Shown here one piece after another: positions 1 to 6,371 of a DNA stretch of 7,445 nt. Below the pieces are notes generated by a model, which worked only from the letters and a program-made list of their open reading frames with translations, searched no databases and was not told the origin of the DNA. The position numbers and the translations under genes were made by a program. Every line of letters starts with the position of its first letter. Positions within the stretch are counted from its first letter, which is position 1. Source of the DNA: an uncultured Oscillospiraceae bacterium (lineage in GTDB: Bacteria; Bacillota_A; Clostridia; Oscillospirales; Oscillospiraceae). The stretch lies in NCBI GenBank assembly GCA_947631215.1, contig CANRKN010000098.1, positions 1-7,445 of the forward strand. The letters are read 5' to 3'.

Positions 1-629
1 AGCAGGTCGTCCTGCATGAGGGCGAAGTCGCCCACGCACATGCCCACCGCGCCGGCCTCGCCCACCAGGGCGCCCACGTCGATGCTGGAGTCAACAAGCG
101 TGCGCACCGTGCTCCAGCTGTCGCCGACCTCGATGACCTGGCCCACCAGGGCGCCGTACTCCGTCACCACGCAGTCGCCGGCCTCGATGGGGTTCGCGGC
201 GTTGGCCTCGCCCTTGGAGATGCGGAAGGAGCTCTCCCAGTTGGAGCTGGACCACTCGGTGATCTTGGCCGGCTCCATCACGTAGTCCTCGTGCTTCTCC
301 GCGAAGTTCAGGGCGTTTCTAAGGCTCTTGTTCTCCTCTTTGTACTGGGTCACGTCGATGGCCGCCTGCTGGGCCTGGGCCAGCTGGGCCCGGAGGGAGT
401 TGTTCTCCGCCACCAGCTGGTCGTATTTGTAGATATAGCCGTATATGCCCTCGATCCACTCCACGGCGGCGGAGGCCGCCTGGCCCACGGGGCTGGCGAT
501 AGCCCCGGTCAGGTTGGACATGAGCCCGGCCCGGCCATGCAGCAGCGCGGTGGCCAATACCACCACCAGCACCACGGCCAGTACCGCCGCCCCGATCCGC
601 AGACCGTATTTTTTCAGGTATTCCTTCAA
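1..629 (-). CDS. mreC: Rod shape-determining protein MreC (partial, C-terminus off the left edge)
   Basis: MreC is a membrane-anchored scaffold of the elongasome, linking MreB/MreD and peptidoglycan synthases during side-wall growth. The frame is open from a TTG at 627-629 to the left edge, giving 209 residues. Visible in order: a short basic N-terminus, one membrane segment (about residues 10-30, rich in V, L and A), a heptad-like coiled coil (about 66-115, with LVAENNSLRAQL and EENKSLRNAL), then the start of the beta-rich domain with the typical GDCVVTEYGALVGQVIEVG and a following SSIDVGALV stretch. Family members are usually about 270-300 residues, so roughly the last quarter is missing here. 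The TTG start is chosen because no ATG occurs before the membrane segment and AGGAG lies 10 nt upstream. The TTG overlaps the TGA stop of maf, which suggests translational coupling. mreB is not between maf and mreC. Confidence 0.93.
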   Translation of the reverse strand, partial: MKEYLKKYGLRIGAAVLAVVLVVVLATALLHGRAGLMSNLTGAIASPVGQAASAAVEWIEGIYGYIYKYDQLVAENNSLRAQLAQAQQAAIDVTQYKEENKSLRNALNFAEKHEDYVMEPAKITEWSSSNWESSFRISKGEANAANPIEAGDCVVTEYGALVGQVIEVGDSWSTVRTLVDSSIDVGALVGEAGAVGMCVGDFALMQDDL

Positions 630-1192
630 TGCAGCTTGACTCCTATTTCCGCAAGCATAAGTCCCAGCCGGCACAGGGGCAGACCCACCACGTTGAAAAA
701 GTCCCCCTCTATACCCCGGATGTACTGGCCCGCCCGGCCCTGATAGCCGTAGGCGCCGGCCTTGTCCATGGGCTCGCCGGTGGCGATATAATCGTCGATC
801 TCCGCCTCGGTCATGGGCCGGAACCACACCTTTGTGCACTCGGCGCAGCTCTTCGTTTTGTCACCACATATGACCGCGAGGCCCGTATACACCCGGTGCT
901 CCCGGCCGGCGAGCATCCGCAGCATGCGCTTCGCGTCGGCCTCGTCACGGGGCTTGCCAAGAATAATACCATCTATCTCCACCACCGTGTCCGCGCCGAT
1001 GACGACAGCGCCGGGGTGAACTCCTGCCACCTCTTTCGCCTTGGCCAGGGCCAGGACCTCCGCCGTATGGGCGGCGTCCGCCCCGGCGGGGGGCGTCTCC
1101 GGTCCCGCGGCGGGGACGATAGAAAAGGGCAGGCCGAAATATCCCATCAGCTCCCACCGTCTGGGGGATGCCGAGGCCAGTATCAGATCCAT
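626..1192 (-). CDS. maf: Maf family nucleoside triphosphate pyrophosphatase
   Basis: Maf proteins are cytoplasmic house-cleaning enzymes that hydrolyse non-canonical or selected NTPs (dTTP, UTP and modified pyrimidines in one subgroup, m7GTP in another) to the monophosphate and pyrophosphate. The 188-residue length is normal for the family. Visible motifs: SASPRR at residues 7-12, the conserved lysine region ALAKAKEVA (48-56), GADTVVEIDGIILGKP (66-81) with the expected catalytic Asp68, the HRVYTGLAV block (99-107), and DKAGAYGYQG (143-152) leading to GDFFNVVGLPL. The subgroup, and so the exact substrate, is not settled. An in-frame ATG exists at 1321, but the family begins with MDLILASASPRR. 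The ATG at 1192 has an AAGGGAG 4 nt upstream, so the shorter start is used. It overlaps the end of the U32 gene by 10 bp and the mreC start by 3 bp, consistent with one operon. Confidence 0.94.
   Translation of the reverse strand: MDLILASASPRRWELMGYFGLPFSIVPAAGPETPPAGADAAHTAEVLALAKAKEVAGVHPGAVVIGADTVVEIDGIILGKPRDEADAKRMLRMLAGREHRVYTGLAVICGDKTKSCAECTKVWFRPMTEAEIDDYIATGEPMDKAGAYGYQGRAGQYIRGIEGDFFNVVGLPLCRLGLMLAEIGVKLH
640..644 (-). promoter_or_regulatory. Ribosome binding site that decides the TTG start of mreC
   Basis: The minus strand reads AGGAG here, 10 nt before TTG at 629. It lies inside the last codons of maf, so ribosomes finishing maf are placed directly at the mreC start. Confidence 0.6.
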
Positions 1193-3282
1193 AGCGCTCC
1201 CTTCTGATAGGCGCCCCGGCTGGCGTTGATGGGCACATAGTCGTTCATGGCCTTGTACCGCTCCGTCACCAGCAGGCACTCCCGGGGGCTCTCCGCCGTG
1301 AACAGGAGCCGAAGACCCCACAGGCCTATGCCGGTATACACCTCCGGGTGGTCGGCCAGGAATATCTTTCGGGCGTCATAGACCGTGTTCCGGCAGCCGA
1401 ATTCCTTCGCCACCGGGTACACGCCGCCGAACACGTCGGACATGCTGGTAGGGGTGGAGCAGGAGCACCGCCCCGCGCTGTTGCGGATGAGGCAGTGGTC
1501 CGTCACCATCACCGGCACCCGGCCGTAGACGATCATCTCCGTGGGGGCGCTCTTCGCCATGGCGGCGATCTGCCGGGCGGACAGCTCGCAGGACACGGTC
1601 ACGGACTGAAAGCCCGCCCGGCCCAGCCTATCCAGCGTCCAGGAGTTGGCCACGTTGAGACCGAAGTCCCCCCGCACGGCCATGCCCGCCTGTCCCGCGG
1701 CCAGCAGCAGCCCCAGGTCCCCGGCCAGCACTTCGGTTATGCCCCGGGCCTTCAGGGTCTCCAGAAGCTCCCGCAGCTCCGGCTTTTCCGCCTCGGATAC
1801 CACCGCCGGCAGCACCGCCGCGACGCGCACGCCCCGGGCCTTAAAGGGCTCGATGCCCGCCGTGCCCGCGGCCAGAAGCTCCGCGGGGACGTATAAGAGA
1901 TCCGGCCCCTGGGCGGCCAGGTCCGCCGTGAGCTGGTTTTCGTTGGTCACCTGGATGATGAGCTTGGGCGGGCCCTGGGGCGGGACCGTCTCCGGCATGG
2001 CCGGGCGCTCCCCCTCCCGGACAGGTACGTCCTCCCGGGTCTTGTCCGCCAGGTCCGCCAGAAGGGCCTTCCGGGCCTCCTCCACCGCCTCGTCAGGGTA
2101 GTCAAGACCTGTCCCTATGGCGCAGTTGGCCTCAGTGCAGTAAAAGGGGGTGCCCCCCGTGCGGTAGAGTATCTCTCTTACCCGGCCCTCGGATATGCCC
2201 TGCCGGCCCATGTCCAGGGGCTCATAGCCCCGGTAAGCCGCCCGGCGGCCCATGCCGTCCTCCACGGCGAACAGAGCCTTCTTCCCCGGCTCCATCACCG
2301 CGTAAAACTTCACCGGCACCCGGCGAAGCTCCCCGTTCATATACCCCTTGCGCACCTCGGACGCCGTCCGGGCCGCGGCCCTATCGGGCTTTATCTCCGG
2401 CAGGGCGAACATGTCCGGCCCCGGTTCCCCGGTGAACCAGCTGTCCGTGAGGGCGCCGGAGGAAAATACTTGGCGCAAAGTCTCCCGCTCCTCGTCCGAG
2501 GGCATGACCTGCTCCCGGATGGCCCGGGCATAAAGTTTCGTAACATAGGCCACGTACTCCGGCGTCCGGCTCCGGCCCTCGAGAAGCGCGCAGGTCACGC
2601 CCACCGCCTCCAGGCCCTCCAGGTGGTCTATGAGGCACACGTCCGCCATGGACAGCGGCCGCTCGTCCATCCGCCCGCCCAGGGAAAACCGGCCCCGGCA
2701 GGGCTCGGTGCAGTTCATGCAGCTGTCGCTGCGGTGCTCGTGGGCCAGCGCGCCTATGTAGCAGCGTCCCCCGTGGGCCACGCACACCGGCCCGTGGACG
2801 CACACAGCCGTTTCTATGGGGGCGGCCCGGGCGATGACGGCCAGCTGCTCGGCGGACAGCTCCGGGGCCAGCGCCACCCGGGAAAGGCCCATGGCGGCCG
2901 CCGCCGTAACGCCCTCCAGGCTGCTGGCGGCGATGCGGATGTCCCCCCACAGGGGCATATCCGGCAGCACCCGGCGCAATGCGCCGATGAGGCCGATGTC
3001 CCGGACGACGAGGGCGTCGGCGCCCTCCTTCGCGGCGAATACCGCCAGATCCAGGGCCCTTCCCATGCTCTCGTCGGTGCAGAGCCCGCCCACGGATACC
3101 GCGGCCCGGCAGCCCCTGAGGCGGCAGTAGCGGATGCTCCTGGCCAGGCCCTCCCGGTCCAGGTCCGCGCCGCTCCTGCCCGGGGCCGTCAGAGCGTCGC
3201 CCATATATACTGTGTCCGCCCCGCTCTGCACCGCGGCGATGACCGCCTCGGTGCTCCCGGCGGGGGCTAAAAGCTCAAGCAT
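1183..3282 (-). CDS. U32 family protein, RlhA/TrhP-like (collagenase-like peptidase family)
   Basis: The 699-residue protein begins with MLELLAPAGS, the standard opening of the U32 family. Residues 1-200 form the first barrel, ending in four cysteines C167, C174, C191 and C195 in the context VHGPVCVAHGGRC and CMNCTEPCR. The same four-cysteine pattern is required in E. coli RlhA and related RNA hydroxylases that act with prephenate on 23S rRNA or on tRNA uridine 34. Some U32 relatives are described as collagenases, so an RNA-modification role is the likelier inference but unproven. A middle region (about 300-430) sits where DUF3656 occurs in long members. Residues 440-640 look like a second, degenerate barrel with its own cysteines (C597, C606, C608, C630). 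The start has GAGGG just 3 nt upstream, a rather tight spacing. It is first in a U32-maf-mreC run and has its own promoter. Confidence 0.9.
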   Translation of the reverse strand: MLELLAPAGSTEAVIAAVQSGADTVYMGDALTAPGRSGADLDREGLARSIRYCRLRGCRAAVSVGGLCTDESMGRALDLAVFAAKEGADALVVRDIGLIGALRRVLPDMPLWGDIRIAASSLEGVTAAAAMGLSRVALAPELSAEQLAVIARAAPIETAVCVHGPVCVAHGGRCYIGALAHEHRSDSCMNCTEPCRGRFSLGGRMDERPLSMADVCLIDHLEGLEAVGVTCALLEGRSRTPEYVAYVTKLYARAIREQVMPSDEERETLRQVFSSGALTDSWFTGEPGPDMFALPEIKPDRAAARTASEVRKGYMNGELRRVPVKFYAVMEPGKKALFAVEDGMGRRAAYRGYEPLDMGRQGISEGRVREILYRTGGTPFYCTEANCAIGTGLDYPDEAVEEARKALLADLADKTREDVPVREGERPAMPETVPPQGPPKLIIQVTNENQLTADLAAQGPDLLYVPAELLAAGTAGIEPFKARGVRVAAVLPAVVSEAEKPELRELLETLKARGITEVLAGDLGLLLAAGQAGMAVRGDFGLNVANSWTLDRLGRAGFQSVTVSCELSARQIAAMAKSAPTEMIVYGRVPVMVTDHCLIRNSAGRCSCSTPTSMSDVFGGVYPVAKEFGCRNTVYDARKIFLADHPEVYTGIGLWGLRLLFTAESPRECLLVTERYKAMNDYVPINASRGAYQKGALWI

Positions 3283-3316
3283 AGTCCCTCACATGATACG
3301 ATGACTGAAAAAACTG

Positions 3317-3330
3317 TATAGGCCACTATA
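3317..3330. repeat. Small perfect inverted repeat at the U32 transcription start
   Basis: TATAG and CTATA flank a 4-nt centre. The repeat abuts the -10 box and spans the predicted start point of the U32 transcript (about 3323). It could be an operator, or an AT-rich coincidence. On the minus strand a T run follows after three bases, but a five-pair stem with one G-C pair is too weak to call a terminator. Confidence 0.3.
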
Positions 3331-3358
3331 TTATAAACAACATCTGCCCATAAAACAA
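3330..3358 (-). promoter_or_regulatory. Predicted sigma-A promoter for the U32-maf-mreC operon
   Basis: On the minus strand, TTGTTT (3358-3353) is followed after 17 bp by a perfect TATAAT (3335-3330). The -35 box matches the consensus at only three positions. The predicted start is near 3323, giving a leader of about 41 nt. The surrounding 91-bp gap is sharply AT-rich compared with the genes. No convincing terminator for the PHP gene was seen in it, so read-through from upstream is possible. Confidence 0.6.
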
Positions 3359-3373
3359 GTACAAATCCCCAAA

Positions 3374-4243
3374 TTAAGGTCTTTGTAATAAATTCGCCTC
3401 CCGGGCCGCCCGGAGCCCTTCCAGCACCTCATAGGGCACCGCCAAGTCCCCGTCCTTCCCGGTGCCCATATGGATAAGAGGCTTGCGGGCACCGTGGAAA
3501 TCGCTGCCCCCGGAGGGAGTCAGGCCTAGGCGGTCAGAAAGGTCCAGGAGCATGGCCCGCTGTGCCTCCGTATAGCCGGGATACCACACTTCCATGGCCC
3601 CGCATCCGGCGTCCTTCGCCGCCCGCAGGAAGGCCTCCAGGTCCGCCCCCTCATAGCCGTACTGCAGAGGGTGGGCCGCCACCGCGAGGCCCCCGGCCTG
3701 CCGGATGGCCTTTACCGCCTCAGGAAGCGCCATCCGCTCCCGGGGGATATAGTAGCGCCCCCGCTTCCCCAGATATTGGCGAAAGGCGTCGTCCACGGAG
3801 GGGGCGAAGCCGCTGTCCATGAGCCACTGGGCGATATGGGGCCGGCCCAGCACCGCCCCGGGGTATGCCTGCCGCAGGCCCTCCACGGTGATACTGAACC
3901 CGTCCGCGGCCATGGCGGCGACGATCTTTTCGTTGCGCGCGTCCCGGGCCCGGACAGCAAAGTCCATGGCGGCGCGGACGCTCTCGGCGGCGGGGTCTAT
4001 GAACAGCCCCACGATGTGCACGCCCTTGTCCCGGTACTGGGCGTTCATCTCCACCCCGGGGATGACCTCCACCCCCAGCGCCGCCCCGGCGGCCATGGCC
4101 TCGGGCACGCCGGCGGCTGTGTCGTGGTCGGTTATAGCGATGGCGGCGAGGCCCAGTGTATGGGCAAGCCCCACCGCCTCCCGGGGCGTATACGTCCCGT
4201 CCGAGGCCGTGGTGTGGTTATGCAGGTCAACGTTTCCCTTCAT
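3374..4243 (-). CDS. PHP-domain phosphoesterase, RNase AM / YciV (TrpH) type
   Basis: PHP proteins of this size are metal-dependent phosphoesterases. Characterised relatives are the E. coli 5'-3' exoribonuclease RNase AM (YciV) and 3',5'-nucleoside bisphosphate phosphatases, which act on short RNA ends or on pAp-like nucleotides in the cytoplasm. The 289-residue protein is full length. Metal-site motifs are all present: DLHNHTTASDGTYTP (residues 6-20, H8, H10, D15), AITDHDTAAG (36-45), GVEM with E65, VHIVGLF with H76, GRPHIAQWL with H136, VAAHPLQYG with H191, and GGSDFHG with D248 and H250. This arrangement fits the YciV group better than the polymerase- or histidinol-phosphatase-type PHP proteins. 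The ATG at 4243 has GGAGG 8 nt upstream. It is transcribed away from the DnaD-like gene, from a promoter at 4267-4295. Its exact substrate cannot be read from the sequence. Confidence 0.9.
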   Translation of the reverse strand: MKGNVDLHNHTTASDGTYTPREAVGLAHTLGLAAIAITDHDTAAGVPEAMAAGAALGVEVIPGVEMNAQYRDKGVHIVGLFIDPAAESVRAAMDFAVRARDARNEKIVAAMAADGFSITVEGLRQAYPGAVLGRPHIAQWLMDSGFAPSVDDAFRQYLGKRGRYYIPRERMALPEAVKAIRQAGGLAVAAHPLQYGYEGADLEAFLRAAKDAGCGAMEVWYPGYTEAQRAMLLDLSDRLGLTPSGGSDFHGARKPLIHMGTGKDGDLAVPYEVLEGLRAAREANLLQRP

Positions 4244-4266
4244 CGGCGCGCCCTCCCTTTTCTGTC

Positions 4267-4295
4267 AGTATACCATGTATCTGCCAAACAAGCAA
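4267..4295 (-). promoter_or_regulatory. Predicted sigma-A promoter for the PHP gene
   Basis: On the minus strand TTGCTT (4295-4290) and TATACT (4272-4267) are separated by 17 bp. TGG directly before TATACT gives an extended -10. The predicted start is near 4260, leaving a short leader that contains the Shine-Dalgarno. Confidence 0.55.
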
Positions 4296-4302
4296 AACTT
4301 GT
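4288..4302. repeat. Small inverted repeat between the divergent -35 boxes
   Basis: ACAAG and CTTGT flank CAAAA. The two arms fall in the -35 boxes of the two divergent promoters. It may be an operator shared by both, or simply a result of the two opposite -35 elements. Confidence 0.35.
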
Positions 4303-4327
4303 CACAGCCGGTCATTTCTGCTATACT
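4299..4327 (+). promoter_or_regulatory. Predicted sigma-A promoter for the dnaD-dnaC pair
   Basis: TTGTCA (4299-4304) and TATACT (4322-4327) are 17 bp apart. TGC before TATACT forms an extended -10. The expected start is near 4334, giving a leader of about 37 nt before the ATG at 4371. This is one of the better promoter matches in the window. Confidence 0.72.
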
Positions 4328-4370
4328 ATTTAGTTGAGGACCTTACACAAAAGAGACAAGGACATTCCCC

Positions 4371-5303
4371 ATGGACGACACGAAGCTAAAACTGAACTGC
4401 CCCGCCCTGCTGGCGGTGCCCCGGCAGCATGCGGACCGGCTCCTGGAGTCCGGCGACGGGGACGCGGCGCTCCTTTATCTGCACATCCTGAAAAACGGCG
4501 GGGCGCTGGACATGGCCCGGGCCGCGGCGGAGCTGCGCCTGTCGGCGCGAGCCATCCGGGGCCTGGCCATGAAGCTGGAGGGCATGGGCCTGCTGACGGA
4601 GGAAGATGCAAAGCCCCTGCCGGACCGGGAGCCCCCGGAATACCGGGCGGCAGACGTGGTCCGGCGCAGCCAGTCGGACCCGGCCTTTCAGGCATTGGTG
4701 GAGGAAGCCCAGACCACCCTGGGAAGGGTCCTCTCCTCCACAGACCTTAAAAAGCTCTTCGGTATATACGACGACTTAGGGCTCCCCGCGGACGTCATCA
4801 TGCTGCTCATCCACCACTGCAGGCAGGAGCACGACCGGCGCTATGGCGCGGAAAAGAACCTTGGCTTTTCCGTCATCGAGCGGGAGGCCTACGCCTGGTT
4901 TGACCGGGAGCTCATGACCTGTGAACAGGCGGAGGCCTGGCTGGAAGAGCAGGAAAAGCGCCGGAGCCTGGCCGGGGAGATTCAGCGGGCCATGGGCATC
5001 CGGGACCGGGAGCTGTCCCCCACGGAGAGGAAATACATCGCCGTCTGGATGGACATGGGCTTCGGCCCGGAGGCGCTGGCCTTGGCGGCGGACAGGACCG
5101 TCACCAACACGGGGGCCCTGAAGTGGAAATACATGGACTCCATCGTCAATTCCTGGCATAAGAAGGGCCTGCACACCGTTCCCGAGATCGAAAAGGGCGA
5201 CCGGAAGCCCGCCGCGGGACGAAGCAGCGCCGCTCCCGCCGCCCCGGACGCCGGGGAGCTGGAGCGGATGCGGAAGATACGGGAAAAGCTGACGAACAGC
5301 TGA
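4371..5303 (+). CDS. DnaD/DnaB-type primosome protein (two DnaB_2 domains)
   Basis: DnaD and DnaB of Firmicutes bind and remodel origin DNA and help load the replicative helicase with the helicase loader. The 310-residue product has a winged-helix-like N-terminal region (about 28-80) and a first DnaB_2-type domain (about 96-180, including VLSSTDLKKLFGIYDDLGLP). A second copy (about 198-268) ends with YMDSIVNSWHKKG, which fits the YxxxIxxxW signature that touches DNA in this family. An Ala/Pro-rich linker (278-295) and a basic tail follow. It is longer than single-domain DnaD proteins (about 230 residues) and closer to DnaB-like members with two such domains. AAGGA lies 8 nt before the ATG. 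The next gene starts 9 nt after its stop and encodes a helicase loader, which strongly supports the role in replication initiation. Whether it is the housekeeping or a mobile-element copy is not fully certain, but the flanks look chromosomal. Confidence 0.88.
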   Translation: MDDTKLKLNCPALLAVPRQHADRLLESGDGDAALLYLHILKNGGALDMARAAAELRLSARAIRGLAMKLEGMGLLTEEDAKPLPDREPPEYRAADVVRRSQSDPAFQALVEEAQTTLGRVLSSTDLKKLFGIYDDLGLPADVIMLLIHHCRQEHDRRYGAEKNLGFSVIEREAYAWFDRELMTCEQAEAWLEEQEKRRSLAGEIQRAMGIRDRELSPTERKYIAVWMDMGFGPEALALAADRTVTNTGALKWKYMDSIVNSWHKKGLHTVPEIEKGDRKPAAGRSSAAPAAPDAGELERMRKIREKLTNS

Positions 5304-5312
5304 GGAGAGAGC

Positions 5313-6293
5313 ATGGACGGGAGACTGCTGGCCCAGGCCAGAGAGGAAAAGGAAAATATCCGCCGCCGGGCGCTGCGCGCGGACCGGCAGCGCCACGAGG
5401 AGGCATATGCCAAGGTCCCGGAGCTGCGGCAGCTGGACGCGGACATCGCGGCCCTGGTGCCCAGGGCCGCCGCGGGCGTCATGAACGGCCAGGGCTCCCT
5501 GGACGCCCTGCGGGCCCGGAGCTTGGAGCTGCAGGCCAGGCGGGCGGAGCTGCTGGCCGCCCACGGCTGGCCCATGGACTGGCTGGATGGGGCATGGGAC
5601 TGCCCCATCTGCCGGGACACAGGCTATGTGGAGGGCCGGATGTGCGATTGCCTCAAAGCGCTCTACGAAACGGCCCGGGTCCGGGACCTTTCCGCCCTGC
5701 TAAATGCGGAGGACGAGAGCTTCGCCGACTTTGACCTGAGCTACTACGACGACCGGCCCGACCCGGTATCCGGCATATCCCCCCGGGCCCAGATGGAGAC
5801 GGTCTACGGCCTGTGCCGGGACTATGCCCGCAGCTTCGGCCGGGGGCACATGGACCTGCTGTTCCGGGGCGGCACGGGTCTCGGCAAGACGTTTTTGTCC
5901 GCCTGCATCGCCCGGGAGGTGGCCAAAAGGGACTTCTCCGTGGTGTACGAGACCGCCGTGGCGGCCATGGACGCCTATCATGACGCCCGGGGCTATGACG
6001 CCGACGAGGATGCCCAGGACAAGGTCCGGCGCATGGAGGGCTGTGACCTTCTCATCCTGGACGACCTGGGCACGGAGAGCGTGAACTCCCAGTCCGTCAG
6101 CGCCCTCTACACCCTGGTGAACACCCGGCTGATGGCCGGGAAGCGCACCATCATCAGCACCAACCTCACCGCGGAGCAGATGGCGGCCCGGTACCCGGCG
6201 CCCATTGTCTCCCGGCTGGAGGGGGAGTATCAGGTGCTGTCCTTCGTGGGCAGCGACGTGCGGGTGCTGAAAAAGGCCCGGAGTCTGGGTTGA
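5313..6293 (+). CDS. DnaC/DnaI-like AAA+ helicase loader
   Basis: Helicase loaders bring the hexameric DnaB/DnaC-type replicative helicase onto single-stranded DNA at the origin and at restart sites. The 326-residue product has an Arg/Glu-rich helical N-terminus (1-85) and a four-cysteine zinc-binding site, CPIC at 97-100 plus CDC at 111-113, as in DnaI. The AAA+ domain shows Walker A GGTGLGKT (186-193), Walker B LLILDD (246-251), sensor-1 STN (282-284) and an arginine-finger region SRLEGEY (300-306). The length matches DnaI-type loaders rather than the shorter IstB proteins of insertion sequences, and no transposase is nearby. AGGAG (5303-5307) overlaps the stop codon of the DnaD-like gene with 5 nt to the ATG, indicating coupled translation. 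The stop codon TGA lies within the -35 box of the next promoter. Confidence 0.92.
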   Translation: MDGRLLAQAREEKENIRRRALRADRQRHEEAYAKVPELRQLDADIAALVPRAAAGVMNGQGSLDALRARSLELQARRAELLAAHGWPMDWLDGAWDCPICRDTGYVEGRMCDCLKALYETARVRDLSALLNAEDESFADFDLSYYDDRPDPVSGISPRAQMETVYGLCRDYARSFGRGHMDLLFRGGTGLGKTFLSACIAREVAKRDFSVVYETAVAAMDAYHDARGYDADEDAQDKVRRMEGCDLLILDDLGTESVNSQSVSALYTLVNTRLMAGKRTIISTNLTAEQMAARYPAPIVSRLEGEYQVLSFVGSDVRVLKKARSLG

Positions 6294-6319
6294 CAGGGGC
6301 ATTTACGCGAGCGTATAAT
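6290..6319 (+). promoter_or_regulatory. Near-perfect sigma-A promoter for the MFS leader, overlapping the dnaC stop
   Basis: TTGACA (6290-6295) and TATAAT (6314-6319) are both exact consensus hexamers, 18 bp apart. The -35 box contains the TGA stop of the upstream gene. The predicted start is near 6326. It can drive a short RNA ending at 6420 or, on read-through, the MFS transporter. Confidence 0.78.
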
Positions 6320-6329
6320 ATCCTGCACG

Positions 6330-6334
6330 AGGTA
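6330..6334 (+). promoter_or_regulatory. Ribosome binding site of the leader ORF
   Basis: GAGGT is only about 4 nt from the predicted transcript start. The overall pattern GAGGT, 9 nt, ATG is identical in spacing to the MFS start downstream (6452-6468). The region starts at the A-G boundary of ACGAGGT. Confidence 0.45.
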
Positions 6335-6342
6335 AATTTGAC

Positions 6343-6360
6343 ATGGCATTTCGATCTTAA
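6343..6360 (+). CDS. Putative five-codon leader peptide MAFRS
   Basis: ATG GCA TTT CGA TCT TAA encodes MAFRS, too short for ordinary gene calling. Seen directly: a Shine-Dalgarno (GAGGT, 9 nt upstream), a start close behind a consensus promoter, and a stop 12 nt before the terminator-like hairpin. Its codons cover the 8-nt antiterminator segment (6341-6348) and the first half of the 5' arm of the long stem that hides the MFS ribosome binding site (6353-6370). Known leader peptides of this size, such as that of cat-86, stall ribosomes in response to antibiotics and open such stems. I do not recognise MAFRS as a described arrest peptide. A chance mini-ORF is the main alternative. Confidence 0.42.
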   Translation: MAFRS

Positions 6361-6371
6361 AACAGAATGAC

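Noticed and set aside
1193..1321. Longer N-terminus for Maf starting at the ATG at 1321
   Set aside because: The extra 43 residues lie inside the U32 coding region, have no Maf-like sequence, and the family starts at MDLILASASPRR with its own ribosome binding site.
2470..3270. Long plus-strand open frame opposite the U32 gene, and similar ones at 291-743, 1348-1896 and 3671-4333
   Set aside because: They are rich in Arg, Pro, Gly and His in the way GC-rich antisense frames are, have no recognisable domain, and lie opposite well-supported genes.
3311..3330. Intrinsic terminator of the PHP gene at the TATAG/CTATA repeat
   Set aside because: The stem is only five pairs with a single G-C pair, and it lies on the U32 promoter.
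4776..5564. Minus-strand open frames opposite the DnaD-like and DnaC-like genes (also 5700-6302)
   Set aside because: They are shadows of genes with clear DnaD and AAA+ motifs on the other strand.
5313..6293. IstB, the helper ATPase of IS21-type elements
   Set aside because: The protein has a DnaI-like zinc site and a long N-terminal region, pairs with a DnaD-like gene, and has no transposase beside it.
6338..6343. Second TTGACA as another -35 box
   Set aside because: No acceptable -10 hexamer lies 16-18 bp downstream; the sequence there is AACAGA-like. It fits better as a repeat copy or part of the leader ORF start.
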